A stretch of DNA of 41,124 nucleotides, from assembly GCA_964408155.1 (NCBI GenBank), contig CAYOYJ010000002.1, positions 1 through 41,124 on the forward strand. The letters are read 5' to 3'. Both the position numbers and the translations under genes were made by a program. The notes beneath the pieces are model-generated. The model was not told the origin of the DNA. It saw only the letters and a list, made by a program, of their open reading frames with translations, and made no database searches. Of this stretch, positions 8,136-16,876 are shown one piece after another; positions within the stretch are counted from its first letter, which is position 1; each line of letters begins with the position of its first letter. This DNA is from JAAYKM01 sp964408155. GTDB taxonomy: Bacteria; Desulfobacterota; Syntrophia; Syntrophales; JAAYKM01.

Positions 8136-8735
8136 TTATATGGAGATGAATTTCTCGCCCTCAGGATCTCCGGCTGCATCATCATGCATTGATTCTTCCA
8201 AACCTTTTGCCGCGCCCTGTCTGAGTTGAACGATGTATCGACTTCTGATCCGGTTAAAGAAATCTATCTGCTCCGGATCTGCATAATCCGGGTAAGTCCA
8301 GGGCAAAGCCTGAAAGGTCTTGTCCCGGAAAATAAGCGTTAAATCGGCATAGATACCCTCCCGGAGATAGGGCCGATGCGTGTAACCCTTGCCCGTCGCC
8401 AGAACTAAATGGGCGGCGGATATATACCCCGGATCAAGGTTTACTTTCCGGCGATGTTCTTCCGTTTTTTCTTCCAGAACATTTGTCGCGATCTTGATAT
8501 CCGGCAGGGTTTCAGGCCGAATCAGTCGCTCAAAAGAGACAAACCGCCGGAGCAAAGCCGATCCCATCTCCGGTGCATAATAGTCCGTGTAATGAAACAC
8601 GAGAACCGGACCGACCACGTCAGGGGAACCGTATTTCGTCTCAAGTCGCCGCAACATGAGGTTCAACCGCACATGATCCGAGGCCAGGATACTCACCATC
8701 AGCTTAACCGCATCCGCTGATTTGGGAATACTCAC
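8136..8735 (-). CDS. DUF4416 family protein
   Basis: This is a 199-residue conserved protein of unknown function, recognised by KLMVSILASD, a central FHYTDYYAPEMG segment, KVNLDPGYISAAHLVLATGK and a Trp/Tyr-rich LPWTYPDYADPEQ near the end. It has no signal peptide or membrane segment. The start is GTG 8735: a strong GGAGGT lies 5 nt upstream, and the GTG overlaps the hldE1 stop in the arrangement GTGTGAGT, so the two are probably coupled. The family often sits between heptose kinase and yicC genes in Desulfobacterota (from memory). The frame open to 8855 is an overlap with hldE1, not a real N-terminus. Confidence 0.85.
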   Translation of the reverse strand: MSIPKSADAVKLMVSILASDHVRLNLMLRRLETKYGSPDVVGPVLVFHYTDYYAPEMGSALLRRFVSFERLIRPETLPDIKIATNVLEEKTEEHRRKVNLDPGYISAAHLVLATGKGYTHRPYLREGIYADLTLIFRDKTFQALPWTYPDYADPEQIDFFNRIRSRYIVQLRQGAAKGLEESMHDDAAGDPEGEKFISI

Positions 8736-9721
8736 ACGGACCTCCGGAGTTCCTCCCGGGAAACCGTTGCGGTTCCAACTTTCCCCACGACAATACCTGC
8801 GGCGTAATTCGCGATTTCCGCTGCTTCGCGGAATGTGGCTCCGGCCGCCAGGCAAAGGGAGAAGATTCCAATTACCGTGTCCCCGGCTCCGGTGACGTCA
8901 TAAATGGCCCGAACCTGCGTGGGAATATGCGTAACCATACCCTCCGATTCGTAGAGGCTCATCCCCTCCTCACCACGTGTGATCAGAAGGGCTTTCAGGT
9001 GAAGCTTATTGATCAGGTGAATGGCCTTCTTCCGAATCAATTCCGCTTTACCCGATTCATTGCCGTTAAGGTCCTCGATCTCCAGCGCGTTTTCCGCTTC
9101 ATGATGATTGGGCGTCATGACGTCAACCCCCCGATAAAAGGACAAGTCGCTCCGTTTCGGGTCGACACAAATACGGACAGGTTTTGTTGCGGCGATTTCT
9201 CTGATTCCGTTAAGGAGTTCTTCCGTCACCACCCCCTTGTTGTAATCGGAAATAACAATCATGTTTAGATGATCAACCAATTCGGAAATGGTATGAAGGA
9301 TCTTTTTAATGCAGTCCGGAGAGATGGCGGTCCGGGTTTCCCGATCGAAACGCACCACCTGCTGGTTATGGGCAACAACCCTTGTCTTCAGCGTCGTATG
9401 ACGCCCCGGATCCACAACGATACCGGAGATCGGTATGTTTTCTTGTCCAAACTCTTTCAGTAAAGTCTGACCGGTCACATCATCGCCGATGACGCCGGCA
9501 AGAAACACCTGCCCGCCGGCGGTATGGATATTGTTCATCACGTTGGCACAGCCTCCCCAGAGCATCTCGTCCCTGCTGACATCAACCACGGGAACCGGCG
9601 CTTCCGGCGAGATTCTCCGAACTTTGCCCCAGATAAAATGATCGACCATGATATCCCCTACAACCAACACTTTCGCTTCGGGAAAACGGTCGATGATATT
9701 AAAAGCTCTGTTTTTATCCAT
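8732..9721 (-). CDS. rfaE1: D-glycero-beta-D-manno-heptose-7-phosphate kinase (HldE kinase domain, RfaE1)
   Basis: The 329-residue PfkB/ribokinase-family protein phosphorylates heptose-7-phosphate for ADP-heptose and LPS inner core. It has VVGDIMVDHFIWG at the N-terminus, the substrate motif RISPEAPVPV, GGCANV, and the catalytic GAGDT near residue 283. The cytidylyltransferase domain of bifunctional HldE is absent, so this is the stand-alone kinase; the partner is not in the window. ATG 9721 is used, since the TTG one codon earlier has no advantage. It is first in the operon, with a promoter at 9768-9796 and a 40-nt leader. Confidence 0.93.
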   Translation of the reverse strand: MDKNRAFNIIDRFPEAKVLVVGDIMVDHFIWGKVRRISPEAPVPVVDVSRDEMLWGGCANVMNNIHTAGGQVFLAGVIGDDVTGQTLLKEFGQENIPISGIVVDPGRHTTLKTRVVAHNQQVVRFDRETRTAISPDCIKKILHTISELVDHLNMIVISDYNKGVVTEELLNGIREIAATKPVRICVDPKRSDLSFYRGVDVMTPNHHEAENALEIEDLNGNESGKAELIRKKAIHLINKLHLKALLITRGEEGMSLYESEGMVTHIPTQVRAIYDVTGAGDTVIGIFSLCLAAGATFREAAEIANYAAGIVVGKVGTATVSREELRRSV

Positions 9722-9767
9722 CAAAGGAAATCCATTCCCTTTTCAAATCAGGGATTAAAGGAGCGCT

Positions 9768-9796
9768 ATGCTATTACCGGAAACATTTTTTGTCAA
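9768..9796 (-). promoter_or_regulatory. promoter of the rfaE1–pyrF operon
   Basis: The minus strand has TTGACA (9791-9796), a 17-nt spacer and TAGCAT (9768-9773). A second TTGACA lies a few bases further upstream. Transcription would begin about 40 nt before the rfaE1 ATG. The rest of 9725-9990 separates divergent genes and shows nothing else I can name. Confidence 0.65.
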
Positions 9797-9990
9797 TCCT
9801 TTTGTCAACATCCGATACAAAGACGCCTCCCGCGTGACCGTACCGATTCGTCATGTCAACCAAGCCCATTCTCCATAGCGTCCAGTTCTTGTCTCCACTT
9901 CTTCGTTGACTAACGTTTGACAATCCGATAGGGGAAAAGCAGGTTTTGTGACACCAGAACGCATCTGTAGAAGAAGATTCGAGGAAATCG

Positions 9991-10710
9991 ATGATCCGAT
10001 CCTTGGGAGTTTTAACAATCGGGGTCATGGTAACAGCCGTCTATTCCCTGTATGCTGTTTTGTTGTCCTATTTTTCTCCACAGGAAGAAAAAATTCATCA
10101 AATTGCCCGGAATTGGGCACGTACCCTGCTCCGAATAGCCGGCGTCCGCGTACATGTTATCGGTCAAGAAAACATATTATTGGACAGGCCCCAAATCTTC
10201 ATGTCCAACCACCAAAGCGATTTTGATATCTTTGCCGTTTTGGGGCATATTCCCGGAGAATTTCGCTGGATCGCGAAGGAAGAACTTTTCCGGATACCCG
10301 TCTTCGGGCATGCCATGAAAGCGGCGGGCTATATCCCCATTGATCGAAAAAATCACGCAAAGGCCATGCAGAGCATTGCGGAAGCCGTAAAAAAAATCAA
10401 GGAAAATCGCTCTGTTATGTCTTTTCCGGAGGGAACAAGGAGTGTTGACGGAACGATCGGCCCCTTCAAACCGGGCATGTTTTTGTTGGCCATGCAGGCA
10501 GGGGTGCCCATTGCCCCCGTAACCATCATCGGCGCCAACAGGATATGGCCCAAGCGTTCCCTGAACATCACACCGGGGAACATCGTCATAGTCGTCGACA
10601 AACCCATTGACGTAAGCAACTATCCCTTGGAAAAGCGCAATGAGTTAATCGAAAAAGTGCGGCATATCATTATTCATAATCAAGTCAAATATATACGAGA
10701 CAAACGGTAA
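9991..10710 (+). CDS. plsC: 1-acyl-sn-glycerol-3-phosphate acyltransferase
   Basis: The 239-residue membrane-bound enzyme acylates lysophosphatidic acid to phosphatidic acid. An N-terminal hydrophobic segment (about 5-28) is followed by the catalytic HX4D motif (H74 to D79, NHQSDFD), the FRWIAKEELFRIP motif, FPEGTRS (near residue 146) and GVPIAPV. GAGGAAATCG precedes ATG 9991. It begins a plus-strand series but lies 108 nt from the next gene, so cotranscription is uncertain. Confidence 0.93.
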   Translation: MIRSLGVLTIGVMVTAVYSLYAVLLSYFSPQEEKIHQIARNWARTLLRIAGVRVHVIGQENILLDRPQIFMSNHQSDFDIFAVLGHIPGEFRWIAKEELFRIPVFGHAMKAAGYIPIDRKNHAKAMQSIAEAVKKIKENRSVMSFPEGTRSVDGTIGPFKPGMFLLAMQAGVPIAPVTIIGANRIWPKRSLNITPGNIVIVVDKPIDVSNYPLEKRNELIEKVRHIIIHNQVKYIRDKR

Positions 10711-10818
10711 AGTTCATCTCGCAACGCACCGATGTATCCATGAAAAAACATGCCGGGAAAAACAAATTCTGGTATAGGAGACGGATGCTGATCAAGCGCA
10801 AAGGGGTAAAGGTTAAAG

Positions 10819-11715
10819 ATGGACGTCAGATTTATTAATCCATTTCTGGATGGGGCAAAGGAAGTGCTGAAAACCATGGCATTTATTGACGCCACAGCCG
10901 GAAAGGCTTATCTGAAGAAAGGGGATACCGCCCATGGTGATGTGTCCGGCATCATCGGCATCACGGGCGATGCCGTCGGTTCTCTTGCCGTAAGTTTTCA
11001 TACGGACTGCATCTGCGGCATTGTCAGCAATATGCTGGGCGAAACCCATGCCGAACCCACCCGTGAAGTCCTCGATGCGGTCGGAGAACTGACCAACATG
11101 ATCTCCGGTGTGGCCCGCACCCATATGGAAAGAAACGGCTTGAGCGTCTACGCGGCAATTCCCTCCGTTGTCGTCGGGGCCGGCCATACGGTCAACCACA
11201 TTCTGAAGGCGCCGAGTATCGTCATCCCCTTCTCCACACCTCAAGGCGATTTTGTCGTTGATGTTTGCCTCAAACCGACACAGGAACATATGAAAAAACA
11301 CGTCACCTACGACGTCGTCAATAAACCTACCCTTCCCCGGGAAAAGATTGTCGAAGCGGAGCCGGTGCAAAAAACCGCACCACCCCCCAAGACAATCCCG
11401 TCACCGGAGGCGAAGGAACCGGTTCCGGAGTTACCGAAGGACAACAGCCCCGAAGGCCGTATCGAAAGACTGAAAGCGGCCCTGATGAAAATTACCCGTG
11501 CCCGGGACGACATTCAGCGAAATCTCGAAGCCAATCCTTTTATGCAGATCAACAAGAGGAAAGAACAAAAGAAATTGATCGACGTCTATGATGAAAAGAT
11601 CAGAAGATTGAAGCTTGACATATCCACGGCAAAGATGCTGGCCAAGCTGGATGAAACCGGCGGAGATCTTACGATCAAGCAGCATTTTCAGGATCATGTC
11701 CGGAAAAACAAGTAG
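10819..11715 (+). CDS. CheX-like (CheC/CheX phosphatase fold) protein with a C-terminal helical tail
   Basis: Residues 1 to about 155 match CheX: FINPFLDGAKEVLKTM at the start, GDVSGIIGITGDAVGSLAVSF, and the catalytic-type ExxNxxxG (E90, N93, G97) in GELTNMISG. CheX proteins dephosphorylate CheY-like receivers. A Pro/Lys-rich linker (about 175-215) follows, then a charged helix (about 215-298) likely to form a coiled coil. Ordinary CheX is only about 155 residues, so the tail is an addition. No other chemotaxis gene is nearby; the neighbours are plsC and ftsK. The target receiver is unknown. Confidence 0.82.
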   Translation: MDVRFINPFLDGAKEVLKTMAFIDATAGKAYLKKGDTAHGDVSGIIGITGDAVGSLAVSFHTDCICGIVSNMLGETHAEPTREVLDAVGELTNMISGVARTHMERNGLSVYAAIPSVVVGAGHTVNHILKAPSIVIPFSTPQGDFVVDVCLKPTQEHMKKHVTYDVVNKPTLPREKIVEAEPVQKTAPPPKTIPSPEAKEPVPELPKDNSPEGRIERLKAALMKITRARDDIQRNLEANPFMQINKRKEQKKLIDVYDEKIRRLKLDISTAKMLAKLDETGGDLTIKQHFQDHVRKNK

Positions 11716-11739
11716 GCTGCAGAGGAATCGGCGATATCC

Positions 11740-14013
11740 ATGACCGAAACCAAGAACTTGAAAAGAATGCGGGAAATCAAGGGTGTAGTTTTTTCCGCCC
11801 TCGGTTTTTTTTTCCTGCTCTGCCTGTTTTCCTACTCGCCTGAGGATCCTTCATTTACTCATTATGTCACAGACAGAAGTCATGTCAGCAATCTTATCGG
11901 TATTCTTGGCTCCTATACGTCGGATTCTCTGATCCGACTGTTGGGCGGAAGCGTTTTTTTTCTGCCCCTGTTTCTGTTCGTCGCCGGTTACCGTTTTCTG
12001 ATGCATGAGCTTTTCCGCATCAGGGCCCTGCATCTGCTGGGTTTTTCAGGACTCGTTCTGTCAACGGCGGTCCTGCTCGATATGGCGGGCTCTTTTTCTC
12101 TCTACGGGGTAAAATTGCCGGCAGGGGGGGAGCTGGGCCTTGGCGTCTTCGGCTTCCTGGACGCCCGTCTGAATGTTGTCGGCACCATCCTGATCATGGT
12201 GTCGATCGGGCTCATTTCCCTCATGGTCATGAGCAATTTTTCCGTCGTTTTCACAGCGAAAATTCTGTCCCGGATCACCCTTTTCTCTTGGCTCAAAACA
12301 CATGGCCTGTTTTCATCTATCCGGGATCAGTGGAAAGTAAAGAAAACAATCCTCAGCAAAGATAATAAAGCAAGGGCGCCCAAAATTGCTGCGCCTTTCG
12401 AGGAAACCTCCCCGATCCCGGTCAAGGATGAGACAAAAAAAGCGGAACAGATGCCTTTTGAATTTGTTCTGAAACGGGGAATCTTTCGCCTTCCTCCCCT
12501 GGCGCTTCTGAGTGAAATGCCCCATAAAGACACAAAAGTGAAAAAAGAAAACCTGATTGCAAATTCACGAATTCTGGAGAAGAAACTCGCCGATTTCGGC
12601 GTTGAGGGCCGGGTCGTCGAGGTGCGACCAGGACCGGTCATCACGATGTACGAACTGGAACCGGCACCGGGAGTAAAAATTAATAAAATCACTATCTTGT
12701 CGGATGATCTCGCCCTGGCGCTTCGAGCGCCCAGCATCCGTATCATCGCCCCCATCCCGGGAAAAGCCGTGGTCGGTATCGAAATCCCCAATCCGGAACG
12801 GGAACCGGTTTCTCTCAAGGACGTCCTGGATCATCCCCAGTTTATGGACAACACCTGCAGGCTCCCCATTGCCCTGGGGAAAGACATTGTCGGCGCGCCC
12901 GTCGTCGCGGATTTGATCAAGATGCCCCACCTCCTTATTGCCGGCACGACCGGTTCGGGGAAAAGCGTCTCCCTGAACGCCATGATCTGCAGCATTCTTT
13001 TCAAGGTCCCACCGGATGAAGCCAAGTTCCTCATGATCGATCCCAAAAGACTGGAACTGGCTGCCTACGAAGGCATCCCCCACTTGCTGAACCCGGTCGT
13101 CGTCGATCCCAAGAAAGCCTCCCAGGTCCTCAAATGGGCGGTCGCGGAGATGGAGCGGCGTTACCAGTTGATCAGCACCCTGGGGGCGAAAAGCATCGAC
13201 ATGTTCAACAAGATTCTGGAACGCCGGGCAACGGAAACCGGAGCAAAACCGCTGCCGGTATCGGAGCGGCCCGTGACCGATACTGAAACCGACACCGAAG
13301 ACGACGAAGAAACCCTGCTGCCGGTGACACAGGAAAGCACGTTTCCGGCACTGCCTTTGCAAAAACTGCCATACATTATCATCGTCATCGATGAACTGGC
13401 GGATCTGATGATGGTCGCCCAGCGTAATGTTGAAGAATCGCTGGCCCGTCTGGCCCAGATGGCCCGGGCGGCGGGAATACATCTTATCCTCGCCACCCAG
13501 CGTCCCTCAGTCGACGTCATCACGGGGCTTATCAAGGCCAACTTCCGGACCCGAATCTCCTTCCAGGTCTCGTCCAAGGTCGATTCCCGGACGATTCTAG
13601 ACGACCACGGAGCGGAAAAACTGCTCGGCGCGGGCGATATGCTCTTCATTCCTCCCGGCACATCCCGTCTGAACCGAATTCACGGCGCCTTTGTCTCGGA
13701 TAAGGAAATCAGTCGAATCGTGGAGTTTGTCAAGAAGCAGGCCAAGCCTGTTTACGACGAATCCATTACGACGGAATTCCCGGAAGAGGAAGGGCAGGAA
13801 CACGGGAAAGGCGATTTCGACGAAAAATACGACGAGGCCGTGGAACTGGTGACGGATCTCGGTCAGGCCTCCATCTCTCTCGTTCAACGCTACATGAAAA
13901 TCGGCTATAACCGGGCGGCCCGCATCATCGAACAGATGGAAGCCGAAGGCATCGTGGGACCCTCCGACGGCGTCAAACCCCGGAAAGTTCATGCACGGAA
14001 AATCCCCAAATGA
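11740..14013 (+). CDS. ftsK: DNA translocase FtsK/SpoIIIE
   Basis: The 757-residue septal DNA pump has four or five membrane segments in the first 190 residues, a short linker (about 200-260), the alpha domain, a RecA-type motor with Walker A GTTGSGKS (near 403-410) and Walker B IIIVIDELADL (near 546), the LATQRPSVDVITG segment, and a C-terminal gamma winged helix (DEAVELV to AARIIEQMEAEG) that reads polarity sequences. It moves chromosome ends to the dif site during division. An acidic insertion rich in Asp, Glu and Thr (about 505-530) lies between the Walker motifs. Its stop overlaps the rimO start (ATGA). Confidence 0.96.
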   Translation: MTETKNLKRMREIKGVVFSALGFFFLLCLFSYSPEDPSFTHYVTDRSHVSNLIGILGSYTSDSLIRLLGGSVFFLPLFLFVAGYRFLMHELFRIRALHLLGFSGLVLSTAVLLDMAGSFSLYGVKLPAGGELGLGVFGFLDARLNVVGTILIMVSIGLISLMVMSNFSVVFTAKILSRITLFSWLKTHGLFSSIRDQWKVKKTILSKDNKARAPKIAAPFEETSPIPVKDETKKAEQMPFEFVLKRGIFRLPPLALLSEMPHKDTKVKKENLIANSRILEKKLADFGVEGRVVEVRPGPVITMYELEPAPGVKINKITILSDDLALALRAPSIRIIAPIPGKAVVGIEIPNPEREPVSLKDVLDHPQFMDNTCRLPIALGKDIVGAPVVADLIKMPHLLIAGTTGSGKSVSLNAMICSILFKVPPDEAKFLMIDPKRLELAAYEGIPHLLNPVVVDPKKASQVLKWAVAEMERRYQLISTLGAKSIDMFNKILERRATETGAKPLPVSERPVTDTETDTEDDEETLLPVTQESTFPALPLQKLPYIIIVIDELADLMMVAQRNVEESLARLAQMARAAGIHLILATQRPSVDVITGLIKANFRTRISFQVSSKVDSRTILDDHGAEKLLGAGDMLFIPPGTSRLNRIHGAFVSDKEISRIVEFVKKQAKPVYDESITTEFPEEEGQEHGKGDFDEKYDEAVELVTDLGQASISLVQRYMKIGYNRAARIIEQMEAEGIVGPSDGVKPRKVHARKIPK

Positions 14014-15356
14014 TGAAAAAGACCATTCACATTATCAGTCTCGGGTGCCCCAAGAACCTGGTCGACTCGGAAGTGATGGCCGCCTCGCTGGAAGAGGAGG
14101 GCTTCGTCATTTCTGCCCACGAAGCGGAAGCGGAAATTTTGCTGCTCAACACCTGCGCCTTCATCCTCCCGGCCAAGGAAGAGTCTATCGAGGAGATCCT
14201 GCGTCTCGCCCAGTGGAAAATGGCTGGGAAATGCGCCTACCTGGTTGTTACAGGATGCCTCCCCCAGCGCTACGGTAATGAAATGGCCCGGGAATTGCCT
14301 GAAGTGGACCTGTTTCTGGGAACAGGTGAAGTCGGGCGGACCGCGGGTCATATTCGTAAACTGGTCACATCAAAAGAGCCGGTACAACGATGTGTTGTTC
14401 ATGAACCGTCATTTCTGATGACCGCCGCCAATCGGCGACAGATATCCACTCCTTTTTACAGCGCCTACCTGAAAATCGCCGACGGCTGTGCGAACCGCTG
14501 CGCCTACTGCGTCATTCCGGCCATCCGGGGTCGGGCCCGCAGCCGATCCATGGAGGACATCTGCCGGGAAGCCGAAGAACTGGTCCGGCGCGGCGTCCGT
14601 GAACTGATCATCACCGCCCAGGACACTACCGCCTACGGTCGGGACTTGCCCGGAAAACCAACCCTTTCGAACTTATTGACTAACCTTTGCGCAATAAACA
14701 ATGTACGCTGGATTCGGCTGCTCTATACCTACCCGGCGGAATTGACGGATGACGTTTTCTTCACCATCGCCCGGGAAACGAAAATCTGTCCTTACATCGA
14801 TATTCCCATCCAGCATATCGACGACGACATCCTGCGCCTGATGCACCGTCGAGGAGGCAGCCGATTAATTCGAGAGGTTATCAGACGAGCCAGGGAGATC
14901 ATTCCGGACGTAGCCCTGAGAACGTCACTAATCGTCGGCTTTCCGGGTGAAACCCCCAGCCGTTTTCAGAAACTTCTTCATTTTGTCGATGAGGCCCGCT
15001 TCGATCACCTCGGGGTGTTCACCTATTCCCCGGAAGAAGATACAGAAGCGCGGACCTTGCCCGGTCAGGTCTCTGAAAAGACGAAGAAAAAAAGAAAACA
15101 ACACATCATGGAGACCCAAGCCATCGTTTCGGAAGAAATCAACCGATCCCTGATTTCATCGTTTCAAGAGGTCCTGGTGGAGGGGAAAAGCGACATCGCC
15201 GAGTATCCTTACGTGGGACGGAGCCGACGTCAGGCGCCCGATATTGACGGCATAACTTATATACAGGGCAAAAATCTGTCGGCAGGCGACTTTGTGGCCT
15301 GCCGGATCACGGCGGCCGATGAGTACGACCTGTTCGGAGTCATGGTAGACTTGTAA
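14010..15356 (+). CDS. rimO: Ribosomal protein S12 methylthiotransferase RimO
   Basis: This 448-residue radical SAM enzyme adds a methylthio group to an Asp of ribosomal protein S12. The N-terminal UPF0004 domain carries SLGCPKNLVDSE, LLNTCAF and VVTGCLPQRYG (three cluster cysteines). The radical SAM cluster is GCANRCAYC near residue 160, then a TRAM-like tail (about 375-448). SLGCPKNLVDSE and the YDLFGVMVD-type C-terminus favour RimO over MiaB. The start codon shares ATGA with the ftsK stop, so the two genes are probably coupled. Confidence 0.95.
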   Translation: MMKKTIHIISLGCPKNLVDSEVMAASLEEEGFVISAHEAEAEILLLNTCAFILPAKEESIEEILRLAQWKMAGKCAYLVVTGCLPQRYGNEMARELPEVDLFLGTGEVGRTAGHIRKLVTSKEPVQRCVVHEPSFLMTAANRRQISTPFYSAYLKIADGCANRCAYCVIPAIRGRARSRSMEDICREAEELVRRGVRELIITAQDTTAYGRDLPGKPTLSNLLTNLCAINNVRWIRLLYTYPAELTDDVFFTIARETKICPYIDIPIQHIDDDILRLMHRRGGSRLIREVIRRAREIIPDVALRTSLIVGFPGETPSRFQKLLHFVDEARFDHLGVFTYSPEEDTEARTLPGQVSEKTKKKRKQHIMETQAIVSEEINRSLISSFQEVLVEGKSDIAEYPYVGRSRRQAPDIDGITYIQGKNLSAGDFVACRITAADEYDLFGVMVDL

Positions 15357-15368
15357 ATTTGTCAGCCT

Positions 15369-15686
15369 TTAAACACTGATCCGAAGTCCCGCGATGCCGG
15401 CGACAATCAGACCGATGCTGATGAGCCGGAAGGCGCTCTTCGAATCTCCGAACAGGATGATCCCCAAGACCGCGGCCCCGACAGCGCCGATGCCCGTCCA
15501 GACAGCGTAAGCCGTCCCCACCGGAAGAGTCTTTAAGGACTGCCCCAGGAAAGAGAGACTGAGTACCATGGCTACGACGGTCCAGACCGTCGGCCCGAAA
15601 CGGCTGAATCCTTCCGTGTACTTCAAACCGATCGCCCAACCGACCTCCATCAATCCCGCAATAAAGAGATAAATCCAAGCCTTCAC
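15369..15686 (-). CDS. gdx: Small multidrug resistance family exporter, Gdx/SugE type
   Basis: The 105-residue protein has four membrane helices. It carries the SMR glutamate E14 followed by G-W (LMEVGW) and the GTAYAVWTGIGAVG segment typical of the Gdx (SugE) branch, which exports guanidinium. GTG 15686 with GGGGAGG upstream is the start; the open frame to 15743 is not homologous. A single gene implies a dual-topology homodimer. I looked for guanidine-I, -II or -III riboswitch motifs in the 130 nt upstream and saw none. It converges with rimO, 12 nt apart. Confidence 0.88.
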   Translation of the reverse strand: MKAWIYLFIAGLMEVGWAIGLKYTEGFSRFGPTVWTVVAMVLSLSFLGQSLKTLPVGTAYAVWTGIGAVGAAVLGIILFGDSKSAFRLISIGLIVAGIAGLRISV

Positions 15687-15752
15687 TTTAAGCCTCCCCT
15701 TTAATTGACCCGCATCATAGCAGGAGGCCGACGGCGCCGCCACATGAATTGT

Positions 15753-15781
15753 TTGACATTTCCGGGACCTTCACCTATAGT
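15753..15781 (+). promoter_or_regulatory. sigma-70 promoter of the prenyl synthase gene
   Basis: TTGACA (15753-15758), a 17-nt spacer and TATAGT (15776-15781) form a near-consensus promoter about 30 nt before the ispB start. Confidence 0.75.
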
Positions 15782-15786
15782 CCCGG
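15762..15786. promoter_or_regulatory. operator-like inverted repeat over the promoter
   Basis: CCGGGAC (15762-15768) and GTCCCGG (15780-15786) form a perfect 7-bp dyad with an 11-nt centre that overlaps the spacer and -10 box. No T-run follows on either strand, so it is not a terminator. A repressor site or a 5' RNA hairpin are both possible. Confidence 0.4.
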
Positions 15787-15816
15787 CCATATTCATGCGC
15801 TAAAGGAATCCCGTTT

Positions 15817-16791
15817 ATGCAGATGCAGGATGTATTCCGGCTCTTCGTTGAAGACTTAAAGCAGGTGGAAATGCACTTGGAAGCATATCTCCGCTCCGAA
15901 GTCCGCCTGATTCCCGAAATCATCCGGCACATCATCGACAGCGGGGGCAAAAGGTTCCGGCCGCTGCTGCTGCTGGCTGCCTCAGATCTGTGCGGTTACA
16001 CGGGAGATCTGCGCTATCCTCTGGCGGCCGTCATTGAGTTTATCCATACGGCCACCCTGCTCCACGATGACGTCATCGACGAAGCCGACGTGCGCCGGGG
16101 AAAAGCCTCGGCCAATCGCGTCTGGGGCAACGCCGCGAGCGTTCTGGTCGGCGATTTTCTCTACTCCAAATCCTTCCGCCTCCTGACCGAATACGGCAAT
16201 CTCGACGTTATCAAGCTCCTGTCCACGACGACCAACACCATGTCGGAAGGAGAAGTGCTCCAGCTCGTCAAGCGCGGAGACGTGTCCATCACGGAGGCGG
16301 ACTATCTTGCCATCATCGATAAAAAAACCGCCGTCCTGATCTCGGCAGCCTGCGCCCTGGGTGGTCACCTGGGGGAAGTCGAACCCGGTCGGATCGACGC
16401 GCTGGCTCAATATGGCCGTCGCGTGGGCGCGGCCTTCCAGATGACCGATGATACCCTGGATTATATTGCCCGGGAGAATGAATTAGGCAAGGCCGTCGGC
16501 AAGGACCTGGAAGAGGGGAAGTTGACCCTGCCTCTGATCCGCACCATGACACAGGCTTCAGAAGAAGAAAAAATCCGCATGCAAGCCCTCCTGGGGAAAA
16601 AGGAAAGAACGCCGGAAGAGATTGGGGAAATCATGAGTTTCATGAATCGCTATGATGGGATTGATTATACTCTCGCCAAAGCCGGCAGGCTGATCGCTGA
16701 GGCAAAAGAATTCCTCACCCCATTCCCAGATTGTCGTGCCAAAGCCTCCCTGCTCACCACTGCCGATTATATTATCGAACGTAAAATTTAA
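15817..16791 (+). CDS. ispB: Polyprenyl diphosphate synthase (octaprenyl/solanesyl type)
   Basis: The 324-residue all-helical trans-prenyltransferase extends farnesyl diphosphate with isopentenyl units, giving quinone side chains. The first aspartate motif DDVIDEAD is at residues 84-91, the second DDTLDY at 211-216, and GGKRFRP binds IPP near 45-51. The small residue pair before the first motif (TATLLHDD) fits long-chain synthases; the exact chain length cannot be read. AAAGGAA precedes the ATG, and a second ATG two codons later is possible. A strong promoter lies upstream. Confidence 0.9.
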   Translation: MQMQDVFRLFVEDLKQVEMHLEAYLRSEVRLIPEIIRHIIDSGGKRFRPLLLLAASDLCGYTGDLRYPLAAVIEFIHTATLLHDDVIDEADVRRGKASANRVWGNAASVLVGDFLYSKSFRLLTEYGNLDVIKLLSTTTNTMSEGEVLQLVKRGDVSITEADYLAIIDKKTAVLISAACALGGHLGEVEPGRIDALAQYGRRVGAAFQMTDDTLDYIARENELGKAVGKDLEEGKLTLPLIRTMTQASEEEKIRMQALLGKKERTPEEIGEIMSFMNRYDGIDYTLAKAGRLIAEAKEFLTPFPDCRAKASLLTTADYIIERKI

Positions 16792-16876
16792 ATTCGGTTA
16801 CGAATTCAACATAAAGCCCATCAATATCGAGATCTTAAGTCAATACACTCCGATGGAAATGACGAAAGGAGTCCAC

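Noticed and set aside
15687..15816. guanidine riboswitch before the Gdx-type exporter
   Set aside because: None of the conserved guanidine-I, II or III motifs was seen; only the dyad and the ispB promoter are present.
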